This document shows positions 17,195-25,748 of a stretch of DNA of 64,000 nucleotides, piece by piece. Position 1 is the stretch's first letter. Each line of letters begins with the position of its first letter. The DNA lies in contig CAJSZV010000002.1 of the NCBI GenBank assembly GCA_910574345.1, positions 186,001 through 250,000 on the forward strand, given 5' to 3'. The notes under the pieces were generated by a model, which was not told the DNA's origin, did not search any database, and saw only the letters and a program-made list of their open reading frames with translations. Made by a program: the position numbers and the translations under genes. This DNA comes from Clostridiaceae bacterium (GTDB taxonomy: Bacteria > Bacillota > Clostridia > Lachnospirales > Lachnospiraceae).

Positions 17195-17228
17195 AACTCA
17201 AAGTGTTCTGTATGCGATATGGCATATA

Positions 17229-17711
17229 TCAGCCGTAGGTATCCCGCATCTTCTGACGGGGAGATGCGGCTGGATTGACACTGCCTGAATTATCATAAGA
17301 GCCGCCCTGCTGTCTGGCAATGGCTGTCTCCAGTTCATGAATGCGGACATTAATAATCTGCTCCGCCGCGTTCCGGGACTGCTGAAGGCGCTTTAACTGC
17401 TGCTCCAAACCATGGAAAAGGGGAGTGAGGATCTGTTCCGTGTCCGGTTCCACCTGATCTAAGATCTGACGGAATGTAAGGGAATCCCATCCGAGAGACT
17501 TAGCCAGTCTGATTCTGTGCTGATCAAGCCCCCTCAGCTTTAAGATATCAGCCTGTTCTTTTTTGATATAGCCGTCCATACGCTCATGATGCTTTAAGGA
17601 TGCGGCCTCGGCCTTATCATCCTCTATCTGGGCGATATGTCCGGCTACTTCAGTCAAATCGCGGATGACAGCGGTAAAGTTGTCAAATAATTCCTGTGTG
17701 TTCTCATTCAT
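17229..17711 (-). CDS. flgN: FlgN, chaperone for FlgK and FlgL
   Basis: A cytosolic chaperone that delivers the two junction proteins to the export gate. The 160-aa protein is mostly helical with a long coiled-coil centre (about 25-130), and a disordered tail ending SPRQKMRDTYG that resembles the flexible FlgN C-terminus. It lies between flgM and flgK, the standard order. The gap to flgK is widened by an intergenic repeat. Confidence 0.88.
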   Translation of the reverse strand: MNENTQELFDNFTAVIRDLTEVAGHIAQIEDDKAEAASLKHHERMDGYIKKEQADILKLRGLDQHRIRLAKSLGWDSLTFRQILDQVEPDTEQILTPLFHGLEQQLKRLQQSRNAAEQIINVRIHELETAIARQQGGSYDNSGSVNPAASPRQKMRDTYG

Positions 17712-17754
17712 AAAATGTCAGTAAACTCCTTTCTGCCGGCGGCGCAAAACATCA

Positions 17755-18051
17755 TCAGCCGAGACCGAGCATCCGTCCGGCGATGCGTGATGCATCCGGT
17801 ACATAGGAGCCATCTGTAACTTTGGCGCGAAGTTCCTGAACACGCTCCTGACTGGCGCTGCCGAGCTGTGCGGCGGTCTTCCTGGCCAGAATACGGGCAA
17901 AACTTTCGTCGTCGGTCTGGGCAGTCCTGGAACTGCTGATATTAACGGTATCGTAGTCGCCTTTTGTCTTCGCAGTCTTTGGCATGGGCCTGGACTTAGT
18001 GGAAACGGACGGGCGAAAAGAGGTGTTCATAGTCTGAAAAGTAATATTCAT
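17755..18051 (-). CDS. flgM: FlgM, anti-sigma-28 factor
   Basis: FlgM holds sigma-28 inactive until it is secreted through the finished hook. The 98-aa product has a disordered, Ser/Lys-rich N-terminal half and the sigma-binding C-terminal helices (RVQELRAKVTDGSYVPDASRIAGRML). I chose ATG 18051 with GGAGG at 18056-18060; the longer frame from 18090 has no ribosome site. It is first in the operon, behind its own sigma-28-type promoter, which would give the usual feedback loop. The sigma-28 gene itself is not in this window. Confidence 0.93.
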   Translation of the reverse strand: MNITFQTMNTSFRPSVSTKSRPMPKTAKTKGDYDTVNISSSRTAQTDDESFARILARKTAAQLGSASQERVQELRAKVTDGSYVPDASRIAGRMLGLG

Positions 18052-18110
18052 AGGGACCTCCCTTCTAAAAGCCTGATTTTTCAAGGCCATATAAACGTTT
18101 TATGTGTTAA

Positions 18111-18137
18111 TTATCGGCATTTTTTTCTATAACATAA
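18111..18137 (-). promoter_or_regulatory. Sigma-28-type promoter for the flgM operon
   Basis: On the minus strand: TTAT (18137-18134), exactly 15 bp, then GCCGATAA (18118-18111). It is about 60 bp before flgM. It is back to back with a plus-strand sigma-28-like site at 18244-18271. Confidence 0.85.
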
Positions 18138-18243
18138 GGGAAAAAGACATTTAATAAAATTGTAAAAATAATGTGTCTTTCCTATCTTGTCTAAAAAGGG
18201 AAAAAATAATATAATGTTACCAGGGTCAAAGAGTCAAAAACCC

Positions 18244-18271
18244 TAATCTATACAGGTGAATGTGCCGATAT
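18244..18271 (+). promoter_or_regulatory. Sigma-28-type promoter for the FliK-like operon
   Basis: GCCGATAT at 18264-18271, with TAAT at 18244-18247 and a 16-bp spacer. It lies 66 bp upstream of the FliK-like gene. The rest of the 18091-18337 gap is AT-rich and without an ORF. Confidence 0.75.
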
Positions 18272-18337
18272 ATATAGTTATTAATGTTCTGCAGCAAGTC
18301 TGCGGCTTATTATTGTGAAGACAGAGGTTAGGGAATC

Positions 18338-19753
18338 ATGGCGAATATTTTACAGGTGACAACACCAAATCTGAATACAGATAACCGGAATATCATCAAT
18401 CCTCAGGATCCCAGATACAACGCCAATAACAGCGCGATCCATAATCCCGTAGATCCTACCAGGGTGGTTCGGGGGGACGGACGGGACGGAGAGGGCAACA
18501 ACACCCAGGATGCCCTGCTGAATGTGCTGGATTATCAGAGCAACTACGGCGCGTTTATCAAAGGCCTGGGAGAGCACAGCGAGCTGGCTGCGGTTATGGA
18601 GCGGCTTCTGTTTACCGATCTGGCCGGCATGCGGGATGCAGGACAGGCCGAGGTGGCGGATCTGGTGGAGAAGTTCTTAATGTCCATGCGCATGGACTCA
18701 CCGGAAGATCTTCTCGATTATCTGCAGGGACAGGGCGGCCTTCAGGCCAAGTTTGCCGGAGATTTCTTTAACCGGTTCCGGTCCCTTTTGACGGAGGGTT
18801 CGTCCCAGAGTCTTCAGGACGCAGCCCTGGCGTTTCTGAAAAGCTATAATAACTATTCGTCGGGAACTCATCTTTTACAGCAGATGCATACCCTGGCGGA
18901 TGATATCGAGCAGCTTCTCCTCCGGCCTTACAGGGAAGAGTTTAAACAGCTGGCGGATTCTATGAACTGGCAGGCGGCCAATGGGGATACGGCACAGAAT
19001 ACAGCGGTGCTGAACCGGAGCCTGATCCCGTTTTTGTCTGAATATGTATCCAGAACTCATGATTACGGCGCCATAAGGGAGGCTGTCATGCATCTGGTGT
19101 TTCATGCGGCCCGGTATCAGGACGGAGACGAGGAGAGACTGAAAAAGCTGTTTGAGAGCATGCAGAACGACCGGGATTTTGCCAGAATATTTAAAGAGGG
19201 CGGCAGGGAAAGCCTGGAGGGACTTTTGCGTTCCGGAGGCCGGCCCATGTCGGGTTTCGCCGACGGATTGTCGGAACTGCTTTTGAAGGGAGCCAACGGG
19301 TACGGCGGTCTGGAGAATGTACAGCAGTTCTATAATATTATGAACGGCATGCTCCTGAATGAGAGCGTGTATATGCCTTTGCTTCATTTTATCCTTCCTT
19401 TCCAATATGAGGACAATAATGTGATGTCGGAAATGTGGGTGGATCCGGATTCTGACAAAGACGAAGAGGGAGGAAGGAAGATTAAGCTGTTTTTAAAATT
19501 TGACATTCACAGCGTGGGAAAGTTTGAACTGGTGATGACTGTGCAGGACCGGCAGGCCAGGGTGCAGCTGTTTGTTCCTCCCCATCTGGCAAAGCAGGAG
19601 AAGAAGATCCAGTCAGATGTGGCGGATATTCTTAAGGATAACAACATCCGGTTCAGCCAGCTCATGGTGCGGAGGCGCCTTCGCGACAGAAGGGTGGATG
19701 AGATTTTCCCGGAGATAAGGGAGAAAGAGAGAACGATTAATGTCAGAATTTGA
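18338..19753 (+). CDS. FliK-like (YlqG-type) flagellar protein
   Basis: A 471-aa protein with a disordered Asn/Asp-rich start, a long helical middle (about 60-340) and a C-terminal segment resembling the hook-length-control FliK C-domain (KLFLKFDIHSVGKFELVM...RVQLFVPP, about 385-450). In Bacillus YlqG precedes YlqH, the small FlhB-tail protein, and the same order is seen here with a 14-bp overlap. It has no signal peptide. The function of YlqG-type proteins is not settled; it may be a second substrate-specificity factor. Behind a sigma-28-like promoter. Confidence 0.65.
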   Translation: MANILQVTTPNLNTDNRNIINPQDPRYNANNSAIHNPVDPTRVVRGDGRDGEGNNTQDALLNVLDYQSNYGAFIKGLGEHSELAAVMERLLFTDLAGMRDAGQAEVADLVEKFLMSMRMDSPEDLLDYLQGQGGLQAKFAGDFFNRFRSLLTEGSSQSLQDAALAFLKSYNNYSSGTHLLQQMHTLADDIEQLLLRPYREEFKQLADSMNWQAANGDTAQNTAVLNRSLIPFLSEYVSRTHDYGAIREAVMHLVFHAARYQDGDEERLKKLFESMQNDRDFARIFKEGGRESLEGLLRSGGRPMSGFADGLSELLLKGANGYGGLENVQQFYNIMNGMLLNESVYMPLLHFILPFQYEDNNVMSEMWVDPDSDKDEEGGRKIKLFLKFDIHSVGKFELVMTVQDRQARVQLFVPPHLAKQEKKIQSDVADILKDNNIRFSQLMVRRRLRDRRVDEIFPEIREKERTINVRI

Positions 19754-20087
19754 TGATTTGATGCGGCAGAAGGCAGTAGCCTTAAAATATAATCCGGAAA
19801 AGAACGGCGCCCCGGTTATTGTGGCGTCCGGCATGGGATATATGGCAGAGAAGATCACGGAGACAGCCCTGGAGGCCGGGGTTCCTGTCTATGAGGACGA
19901 TTCTCTGGCCACACTGCTCACTCAGCTGCAGCTGGGGGCGGAGATTCCCAAAGAATTGTATCAGGCGATTGTGGATATTTATATTTATTTTCTTGGATAT
20001 GTGCCCGGAACAGAAGAAACTGTGGCGGAGGAAGAAACTTCGGAAGCTGCAGATGAAGCGCAGACGGACGGCGTAGAACCGGGCTGA
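19740..20087 (+). CDS. FlhB cytoplasmic-domain homologue (YlqH/FlhX type)
   Basis: A 115-aa stand-alone version of the FlhB C-terminal domain, which sets substrate specificity of the flagellar export gate. ALKYNPEKNGAPVIVASGMGYMAEKI followed by LGAEIPKELYQAIVDIYIYF matches FlhB after the cleavage site. The NPTH autocleavage motif and the membrane domain are absent. It overlaps the FliK-like gene by 14 bp. In Bacillus the homologue can partly replace the FlhB C-domain; here it could modulate or compete with full-length FlhB, which is not in this window. Confidence 0.85.
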   Translation: MSEFDDLMRQKAVALKYNPEKNGAPVIVASGMGYMAEKITETALEAGVPVYEDDSLATLLTQLQLGAEIPKELYQAIVDIYIYFLGYVPGTEETVAEEETSEAADEAQTDGVEPG

Positions 20088-20139
20088 CAAAAGAGGCAGG
20101 AGGCTTATAGGACTCGGAAGCTGAATGTGAGGAGGTTAT

Positions 20140-21525
20140 ATGATGTATCAGAAGGTTAGAAGATGGACGGCATGGATCCTCGTATGTCTCTGTCTGGCGA
20201 CATGGATGCCTGTGGAATCACTGGCTGCCACAAAGTCCATCAGCAGCGTGAGCGTCAGGATTTCATCCAAAATAAAGGCGGGACAGAAGCTGCCGGACAT
20301 TGAGATCGGAAGCGGAAGCGCCCCTGAGGGGGGGATTCTGGTGACGGAAAAGGGCAGTCATTTTAAGGTGATAGAGGCTTCCTGGATGGACAGTGCATCG
20401 AAGGAAGTGGTGGCTGCCGATGAGCCTAGGATGAGGGTGGTTCTGGAACCCGATGATGTGAGCGAGTATTATTTCCTGGCCAGTTATAAGGGGTCCAGTG
20501 TGAAGGTCAGCGGCGGTACTTTTGTGTCGGCAAAGAGAGAAGGGGATAACCTGGTGGTTACCCTCAGAGTCAATCCCATAAAAGGGGAATATGATTCGCC
20601 TAAGGATGCTTACTGGAATGACAAGAATCTGGGCCAGGCCCAGTGGGAAAAGCCTGAGAACGGCTCCGGTTATTATGAGGTTGAGCTTAGGAAAGGCAAT
20701 AAAAAGGTATTCAGCGTAGAGAAAACATCAGGTACCAGCTATAATTTTTATCCCTATATGACAGAAGAGGGGGAATATTTTTTCAGGATTCGGACGATTC
20801 CGGGAACAGAGTTTCAGACACAGTATGGGAAAAGGAGTGACTGGCTGGATTCAGGCGGCCTGGAAATCGGCGAAAGGTACGTATCTGACGGCAAGGGAAG
20901 AAAAGACGCTTCTGGTTCCAAAGTGGTAAAAGGGACGGATGAGACCGTAGGATGGTTCAAGGACGGCAGTCTGTGGAGATACCGCTATCCGTCAGGGGAA
21001 TTGGCTTCGAATATATGGGAGAACCTGGACGGCAGGTGGTACTATTTCAATGAGAACAGCACCATGGTTACGGGATGGCAGAGCATTGGAGGCCATCAGT
21101 ATTTCTTCTATGACAGCGGGGAGATGGCAGTAGGGTGGGTGCGCCCCGGCGATGTGTGGTACTATTTCCGCCCTCAGGAGGAAGACGGCAGTCCCAGCGG
21201 TTCCATGGTATCGGGAGGCTGGCGGGTTATAGGGCCTTACTATTACTATTTTAATGAAAACGGAAGCCTGTATACGGGCTGGCTGAGACTGGGAGAAAAG
21301 TGGTATTATCTGAACACTTTGGACAATGGTCTTCAGGGAGCTATGTTCACAGGATGGATACGGAGAGACGAGAAGACATATTTCGCTGATTCCAACGGAG
21401 AGATGGTGGAAGGATGGTATCAGATCGACGGTTCCTGGTATTATTTTTACCCTGGTTCCGGCGAGATGGCCCGTGACACCCAGATTGATGGATTTTATAT
21501 TGATTCTGACGGAGTTTGGCGGTAG
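20140..21525 (+). CDS. Secreted protein with choline-binding-type wall repeats
   Basis: A 461-aa protein with a Sec signal (RRWTAWILVCLCLATW, cleavage near AATKS), two or three beta-rich domains (about 35-240) of unknown function, and a C-terminal half of wall repeats (YYFNENSTMVTGWQ, YYLNTLDNGLQGAMFTGWI, YYFYPGSGEMARD). No catalytic motif seen. The next gene encodes a close structural relative with the same layout. It follows flagellar export genes and precedes a transglycosylase, so a wall-associated role near flagella is plausible but unproven. Confidence 0.8.
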   Translation: MMYQKVRRWTAWILVCLCLATWMPVESLAATKSISSVSVRISSKIKAGQKLPDIEIGSGSAPEGGILVTEKGSHFKVIEASWMDSASKEVVAADEPRMRVVLEPDDVSEYYFLASYKGSSVKVSGGTFVSAKREGDNLVVTLRVNPIKGEYDSPKDAYWNDKNLGQAQWEKPENGSGYYEVELRKGNKKVFSVEKTSGTSYNFYPYMTEEGEYFFRIRTIPGTEFQTQYGKRSDWLDSGGLEIGERYVSDGKGRKDASGSKVVKGTDETVGWFKDGSLWRYRYPSGELASNIWENLDGRWYYFNENSTMVTGWQSIGGHQYFFYDSGEMAVGWVRPGDVWYYFRPQEEDGSPSGSMVSGGWRVIGPYYYYFNENGSLYTGWLRLGEKWYYLNTLDNGLQGAMFTGWIRRDEKTYFADSNGEMVEGWYQIDGSWYYFYPGSGEMARDTQIDGFYIDSDGVWR

Positions 21526-21547
21526 AATAAGAGGTGGATGATTGACG

Positions 21548-22759
21548 ATGACAGTTTGGGATAATCTGAGAAGGATGGCTGTCAGAGGGGGATGCCTTGG
21601 GGCGTGCCTTATGATGGCAGTAAATTTTGCAGCAGACAGTATGACGGCTTATGGGGCCGAATCCAGCGTGATTGAGCAGGTGACGGTTACACTTAAATCT
21701 TCCTATGGAGAGCCGGAACTGATCATGGAGCCGGAGATCACGGTCAGCGGAACAGGGTGTTCTCTGGAAGATTTTCAGTATATGACGGATTATGAGAAAT
21801 GGAAGCCGGGCAGGAAGGTTCGAATCGAGATCACTGTGGCGGCTGCTGACGGAAAGGTATTTCCTACTTCTTTAAACCGCAGCCAGTGTAAGGTGAGCGG
21901 AGCTGATTTTGTGTCTGCCAGGGCACTGGAGGATGATAAGCTTCAGGTGAAAGTGGATTACAAACCCGTCATGGTTCTTGGAAATACCACGGATGCGGGC
22001 TGGAGCAGTACTTATGGAAGCCGGGCAGTGTGGAAGGCAGTGGAGCATGCGCCTGGATATTCCCTGGTTCTCTATGGGGATAATAAGTCGGTGAAGCGTC
22101 TGACCGTGACGACTACCACTGTGGATTTGGCGGAATATATGAAGGATGATGAGAAGACTTATTTTTATGAGGTCAAGGCCATTCCTACGAATTCCGATGA
22201 GAAGAAGTATTTGAAGGAGGGTGAATTTATCGCCTCCACTGCCAATGAGGTTGACTGGGATGTGACGGACGATACGTCTGACGGCGGAGCTATCAAGGGC
22301 AGCAATTATATTCTGCCCAACGGGCGCAAGGATGCCAATACATGGAAGAAGGTTTCTGACCAGTGGTATTATTTCGATCAGAACGGCAACATGGCCAAAG
22401 GCTGGCAGTATATCAATGGCTACTGGTATTACATGGGCAATAATGGTGTCATGCGGAAGGGATGGATCAATCCTTCCGGAGACACATGGTTTTATACCAA
22501 TGAGAACGGTGAGATGCTGACGGGCTGGGTTCAGCCGACGCCGTCTACATGGTATTATATGGACTCATCCGGAGTGATGCAGCGGGGCTGGGTTCAGGTT
22601 AACGGTAAGTGGTATTTTCTGGACAGCAGCGGAAAGATGCTGACGGGCTGGGTCCAGGTGGCGGGAGTCTGGTATTATCTGTTTGGTGACGGCAGTATGG
22701 CAGTGAATACGGTGATTGACGGCTGGACCATTGACGGCAGCGGAGCAGCCAGACAGTAA
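21548..22759 (+). CDS. Second secreted wall-repeat protein, paralogue of its neighbour
   Basis: A 403-aa protein: signal peptide (GGCLGACLMMAVNFAADSMTAYGA), an N-terminal beta domain (VTVTLKSSYGEPELIMEPEI) like that of the preceding gene, then six or so wall repeats (QWYYFDQNGNMAKGW, TWYYMDSSGVMQRGWV). Starts at ATG 21548 with GAGGTGG at 21531-21537; TTG 21542 is possible but close to the site. The pair probably arose by tandem duplication followed by divergence. No enzyme motif is visible. Confidence 0.8.
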   Translation: MTVWDNLRRMAVRGGCLGACLMMAVNFAADSMTAYGAESSVIEQVTVTLKSSYGEPELIMEPEITVSGTGCSLEDFQYMTDYEKWKPGRKVRIEITVAAADGKVFPTSLNRSQCKVSGADFVSARALEDDKLQVKVDYKPVMVLGNTTDAGWSSTYGSRAVWKAVEHAPGYSLVLYGDNKSVKRLTVTTTTVDLAEYMKDDEKTYFYEVKAIPTNSDEKKYLKEGEFIASTANEVDWDVTDDTSDGGAIKGSNYILPNGRKDANTWKKVSDQWYYFDQNGNMAKGWQYINGYWYYMGNNGVMRKGWINPSGDTWFYTNENGEMLTGWVQPTPSTWYYMDSSGVMQRGWVQVNGKWYFLDSSGKMLTGWVQVAGVWYYLFGDGSMAVNTVIDGWTIDGSGAARQ

Positions 22760-22798
22760 GGGACTGTCACGATAATTTTAAAAAGAGGAGTATAGACT

Positions 22799-23647
22799 AT
22801 GGGATTGGCGACATCAGCGGTGAACCTTTATGGAGCGGATCTGCAGAATAAAGAAATTACACAGGCCGAGAAGAGCAGTGATGCCTTTGGCACGGTTTTT
22901 AAAAGCTTATATCAGGGCGGCATGGAGAGTATGGATTCCATATTCAAGGAGGCTTCCTCCATCTATGGGGTCTCCGAGAATCTGTTAAAGGCTGTGGCAA
23001 AGGCAGAGTCCAATTTTAATCCAAAGGCAGTATCCAAGGCAGGGGCTATCGGTGTAATGCAGCTTATGCCTGCTACGGCAAGAGCTCTGGGGGTTACTGA
23101 CCCCTATGATGCAAGGCAGAATATTATGGGCGGAGCCAAGTATTTAAAGGAGAATCTGGAACGGTTCGGAGGCAATGTGAATCTTGCTCTGGCGGCCTAC
23201 AATGCCGGACCTAACAGCGTGCAGAAGTATGGCGGGATCCCTCCTTACAAGGAGACTCAGAATTATGTCAGAACGGTGAATTCTTATATGAGCGGTGCGC
23301 CTCTTTCTTCCGGAAAGATGGTGGAAAAAAGCAGTATGGGCAGTCAGTATGGGCTTTCCTCTTTGTTCGGGAGCAGTTTATACGGCGGCGGTCTGTATGG
23401 CGGTTCCTCTCTGTTGTCCTCTAATTCTTCGCTTCTGTCATCGGGGTCTTATGGTCTTATGTCCGGCGGCCTGGGAGCTTATGGAACCAGCGCCAGCGCT
23501 TTGAGCATGCTTCTTGGCGGGGCCACGGCCAGCGAGGATGGGGAGACCATCACCATGGATAAGGAAAGCTTTTCCAGTCTGATCCAGATTCTGCGCCTGC
23601 AGATGATGATGAATGCCAGCAGAGAGGTAGGGTCCATTACCTTATAA
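22799..23647 (+). CDS. SLT-type lytic transglycosylase without signal peptide
   Basis: Cleaves peptidoglycan glycan strands to make room for the flagellar rod or other machines. The 282-aa protein has the SLT core (about 45-165): catalytic E70 in KAVAKAESNFNPKAVS, GAIGVMQLMPATA, and AYNAGP at 133-138. No signal peptide is visible, so it is either exported by the flagellar secretion system, as rod-cap FlgJ-type enzymes are, or acts otherwise. The tail (about 185-245) is a Gly/Ser/Leu/Tyr low-complexity region. AGAGGAG precedes ATG 22799. Confidence 0.88.
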   Translation: MGLATSAVNLYGADLQNKEITQAEKSSDAFGTVFKSLYQGGMESMDSIFKEASSIYGVSENLLKAVAKAESNFNPKAVSKAGAIGVMQLMPATARALGVTDPYDARQNIMGGAKYLKENLERFGGNVNLALAAYNAGPNSVQKYGGIPPYKETQNYVRTVNSYMSGAPLSSGKMVEKSSMGSQYGLSSLFGSSLYGGGLYGGSSLLSSNSSLLSSGSYGLMSGGLGAYGTSASALSMLLGGATASEDGETITMDKESFSSLIQILRLQMMMNASREVGSITL

Positions 23648-23739
23648 GCCGGGATACAGGATGAAGAATATATAGAAGATGACATCAAGAGAGCAATACC
23701 AAGTTATTGGGACTGTTGTCATAAAGGAGGACTTACGCC

Positions 23740-24369
23740 ATGAAATTAAGGGATTGTGAGGGATGTCTGGTATACGGAACGGACAATAAACCTCTGTCCA
23801 GAGCCAGAGTGGAGAGCGATAAAGACGAGACGATCCGGTTGTATTTCAGCAATTATAAGCTGCGCAGTGTGAGATTTCAGACATTTGTGGATTTTTATGA
23901 TATGCAGCAGGGACTGATCCGCTGTTACTGTGAACTGGTGATCCGCAAGAATGTCTATGAGAACCGGGTCAATGAGCCCTGGATGGCTGACTGTGAGGTG
24001 CTGGAGATCAGTGATGTGTTCCAGCGGCAGAAAGACCTTCGGGTGCGGGTACATATTTCTACGGAATTTTCTTTGGTCGGCGGAGCGTTTTTTACGGGTA
24101 CGATCAGGAATATCAGCGCGGGTGGTCTCTTTGTCGTAACTTCCCAGGCTATTAAGGTGGGAGAACGATTCTTTTTCACCCATCGTTTTGACGGAAAGGA
24201 GCCGACACGGGTAGAGGCGAAGATTCTCCGCGTAAAGAGAGCGGCCACAGGCGGTTTTGGCTATGGCTGTCAGTTTATAAACCTGCCGACGGAGACAGAG
24301 GCTACCATACGTAAGTATGTATTTGCAAAACAGATGGAGAAGCAGAAGAATCCGGGAAGGAAGATATAG
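23740..24369 (+). CDS. PilZ-domain protein, YcgR-like
   Basis: A 209-aa protein with a YcgR-N-like half (about 1-95) and a PilZ domain (about 98-200). PilZ proteins bind c-di-GMP, and YcgR-type members act as a flagellar brake. The second motif is intact (NISAGG near residue 127). The first, normally RxxxR, reads QRQKDLR: the Arg pair is spaced by one extra residue, so ligand affinity is uncertain. The stop overlaps the next start (TAGTG). GGAGG precedes ATG 23740. Confidence 0.85.
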   Translation: MKLRDCEGCLVYGTDNKPLSRARVESDKDETIRLYFSNYKLRSVRFQTFVDFYDMQQGLIRCYCELVIRKNVYENRVNEPWMADCEVLEISDVFQRQKDLRVRVHISTEFSLVGGAFFTGTIRNISAGGLFVVTSQAIKVGERFFFTHRFDGKEPTRVEAKILRVKRAATGGFGYGCQFINLPTETEATIRKYVFAKQMEKQKNPGRKI

Positions 24370-25451
24370 TGAAGATCAATCTGGTAATGATCGTGAAGAA
24401 TGAAGAGCGCTGCTTAAGGCGGTGTTTAAGGGCGGCAAAATCTCTGGTGGATGAGATCATCATAGCAGACACCGGTTCTTCTGACAGAACAAAAACAATT
24501 GCAAAGGAGATGGGTGCAGCAGTCGTGGACTTTCAGTGGGTCGACGACTTTTCTGCTGCCCGGAATTTTGCATTGGATCACTCGGACGGGGACTGGAATC
24601 TGGTGCTGGATGCGGACGAGTATCTGAGGCCCGCAAGCAGAAAACAGCTGGAGAAGATTCTTGAGAGCAGAAAAGGAATGTGGATCGGCGGCATCACCCG
24701 CTATGATTCCTATAAGGACAGTGAGGGGGTCAGTCAGAGTACATCAGTGCTTCCAAGGCTGCTGCCTAAGGGAGTCAGATACACAGGGCTGATACATGAA
24801 CAGCCAGAGGCAGGATATCCCTGTTATGCCCTGCCTCTGTCAGCGGATCATGACGGGTATATGAATGAGGATAAAGGGGAGAGAAATCTGCCCTATCTTC
24901 TGAAGGCTGTGAAGGAGTATCCGGAGGATGGATATTATCAGTTTCAGCTGGCGTCCACCCTGCGGAACTTGAAGAGACTGGAGGAAAGCCTTGGATATTT
25001 CCGGGGTTTTTATCAGTTCGCAGGTGCCGGCGAGAATTACCGGGCAGGGGGAGTGGTTCTGTATCTTTATACACTGTTGGATCTGGGAAGCGTGGAGTGT
25101 CTGGACGAGTCGGCAGAAATCATAGAGAGGGAAGAACCAAAGCTTGGAAACTGGTCGGACTTCTGCTTTGTGTGCGGTCTTTTCTATATGAAAAGGGTTT
25201 TGTCGGATGTACAGCAGTATATCGGGCTGCTGCCCAATATAGAGAAGTATTATCTGCGGTGTCTGAGTCTGGGGGAGCGGCCGGAGCTTGGAGGGGTCGT
25301 GGGGACAGGATCCTTTAAGGCAGCCTATAATCTGGGGGCGTGGTATGAAGTGTCGGGTCAGACGGAGCTGGCGGTGAGGTATTATAAGATGGCGGCGAAA
25401 GAAGGGTATGAGCCGGCGAGGGAGAGGCTTAGGGGGGTTGGAAAAAGGTAG
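24369..25451 (+). CDS. Family-2 glycosyltransferase with helical TPR-like tail (1 of 5)
   Basis: A 360-aa cytosolic GT-A enzyme: LVMIVKNEERCLRRCL at the start, the IADTGSSDRT nucleotide loop, and the LDADEY metal-binding DxD at about 77-82. The C-terminal half holds TPR-like helix pairs (YYQFQLASTLRNLKRLEESLGYF; YNLGAWYEVSGQTELAVRYYKMA). GTG start overlaps the PilZ stop. It is the most diverged of the five GT2 genes around the flagellins; a role in modifying flagellin or another motility protein is inferred from location. Substrate unknown. Confidence 0.85.
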   Translation: MKINLVMIVKNEERCLRRCLRAAKSLVDEIIIADTGSSDRTKTIAKEMGAAVVDFQWVDDFSAARNFALDHSDGDWNLVLDADEYLRPASRKQLEKILESRKGMWIGGITRYDSYKDSEGVSQSTSVLPRLLPKGVRYTGLIHEQPEAGYPCYALPLSADHDGYMNEDKGERNLPYLLKAVKEYPEDGYYQFQLASTLRNLKRLEESLGYFRGFYQFAGAGENYRAGGVVLYLYTLLDLGSVECLDESAEIIEREEPKLGNWSDFCFVCGLFYMKRVLSDVQQYIGLLPNIEKYYLRCLSLGERPELGGVVGTGSFKAAYNLGAWYEVSGQTELAVRYYKMAAKEGYEPARERLRGVGKR

Positions 25452-25468
25452 GTTTATGTATTGATGTT

Positions 25469-25633
25469 GGGGTCAAAAGGTTTTTTGACCCCTTTGATAC
25501 GGGATTGCTCCGCGCTTTGTGCTGCCGCAATCCTCAAAAACATGAAAAATCCGCCCTAATCGGGCTGCTTTTTCATGTTTTTGGCGGGTCTCAAGTATTA
25601 TAGGTTTAGTACCTGCCGGAGATTCTCTCCGGC
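25469..25633. other. Array of three stem-loops after the GT gene
   Basis: Three inverted repeats in a row: GGGGTCAAAA/TTTTGACCCC (25469-25492); a 14-bp perfect pair AAAAACATGAAAAA (25536-25549) with its complement at 25569-25582, with a small GCCC/GGGC inner stem; and GCCGGAGA/TCTCCGGC (25615-25633). GGATTGC/GCAATCC (25502-25533) adds a fourth pairing. The first is a plausible terminator. The rest looks like a mobile or dispersed intergenic element; no ORF is present. Confidence 0.7.
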
Positions 25634-25698
25634 GGGATTCGGAAAAGTCTGTTTTATCGTGTTATCATTATGCGGTTTCAGCAGAGAAATCAAAGATA

Positions 25699-25727
25699 TT
25701 GACAAATATTTTACCGGACAATATAAT
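25699..25727 (+). promoter_or_regulatory. Perfect-consensus SigA promoter for Rpn gene 2
   Basis: TTGACA (25699-25704), 17 bp, TATAAT (25722-25727), 21 bp before the ATG. All twelve bases match the vegetative consensus, which is unusually strong and contrasts with the sigma-28 control around it. Confidence 0.85.
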
Positions 25728-25748
25728 ATTAAGTAAGGAGAAGCAACC

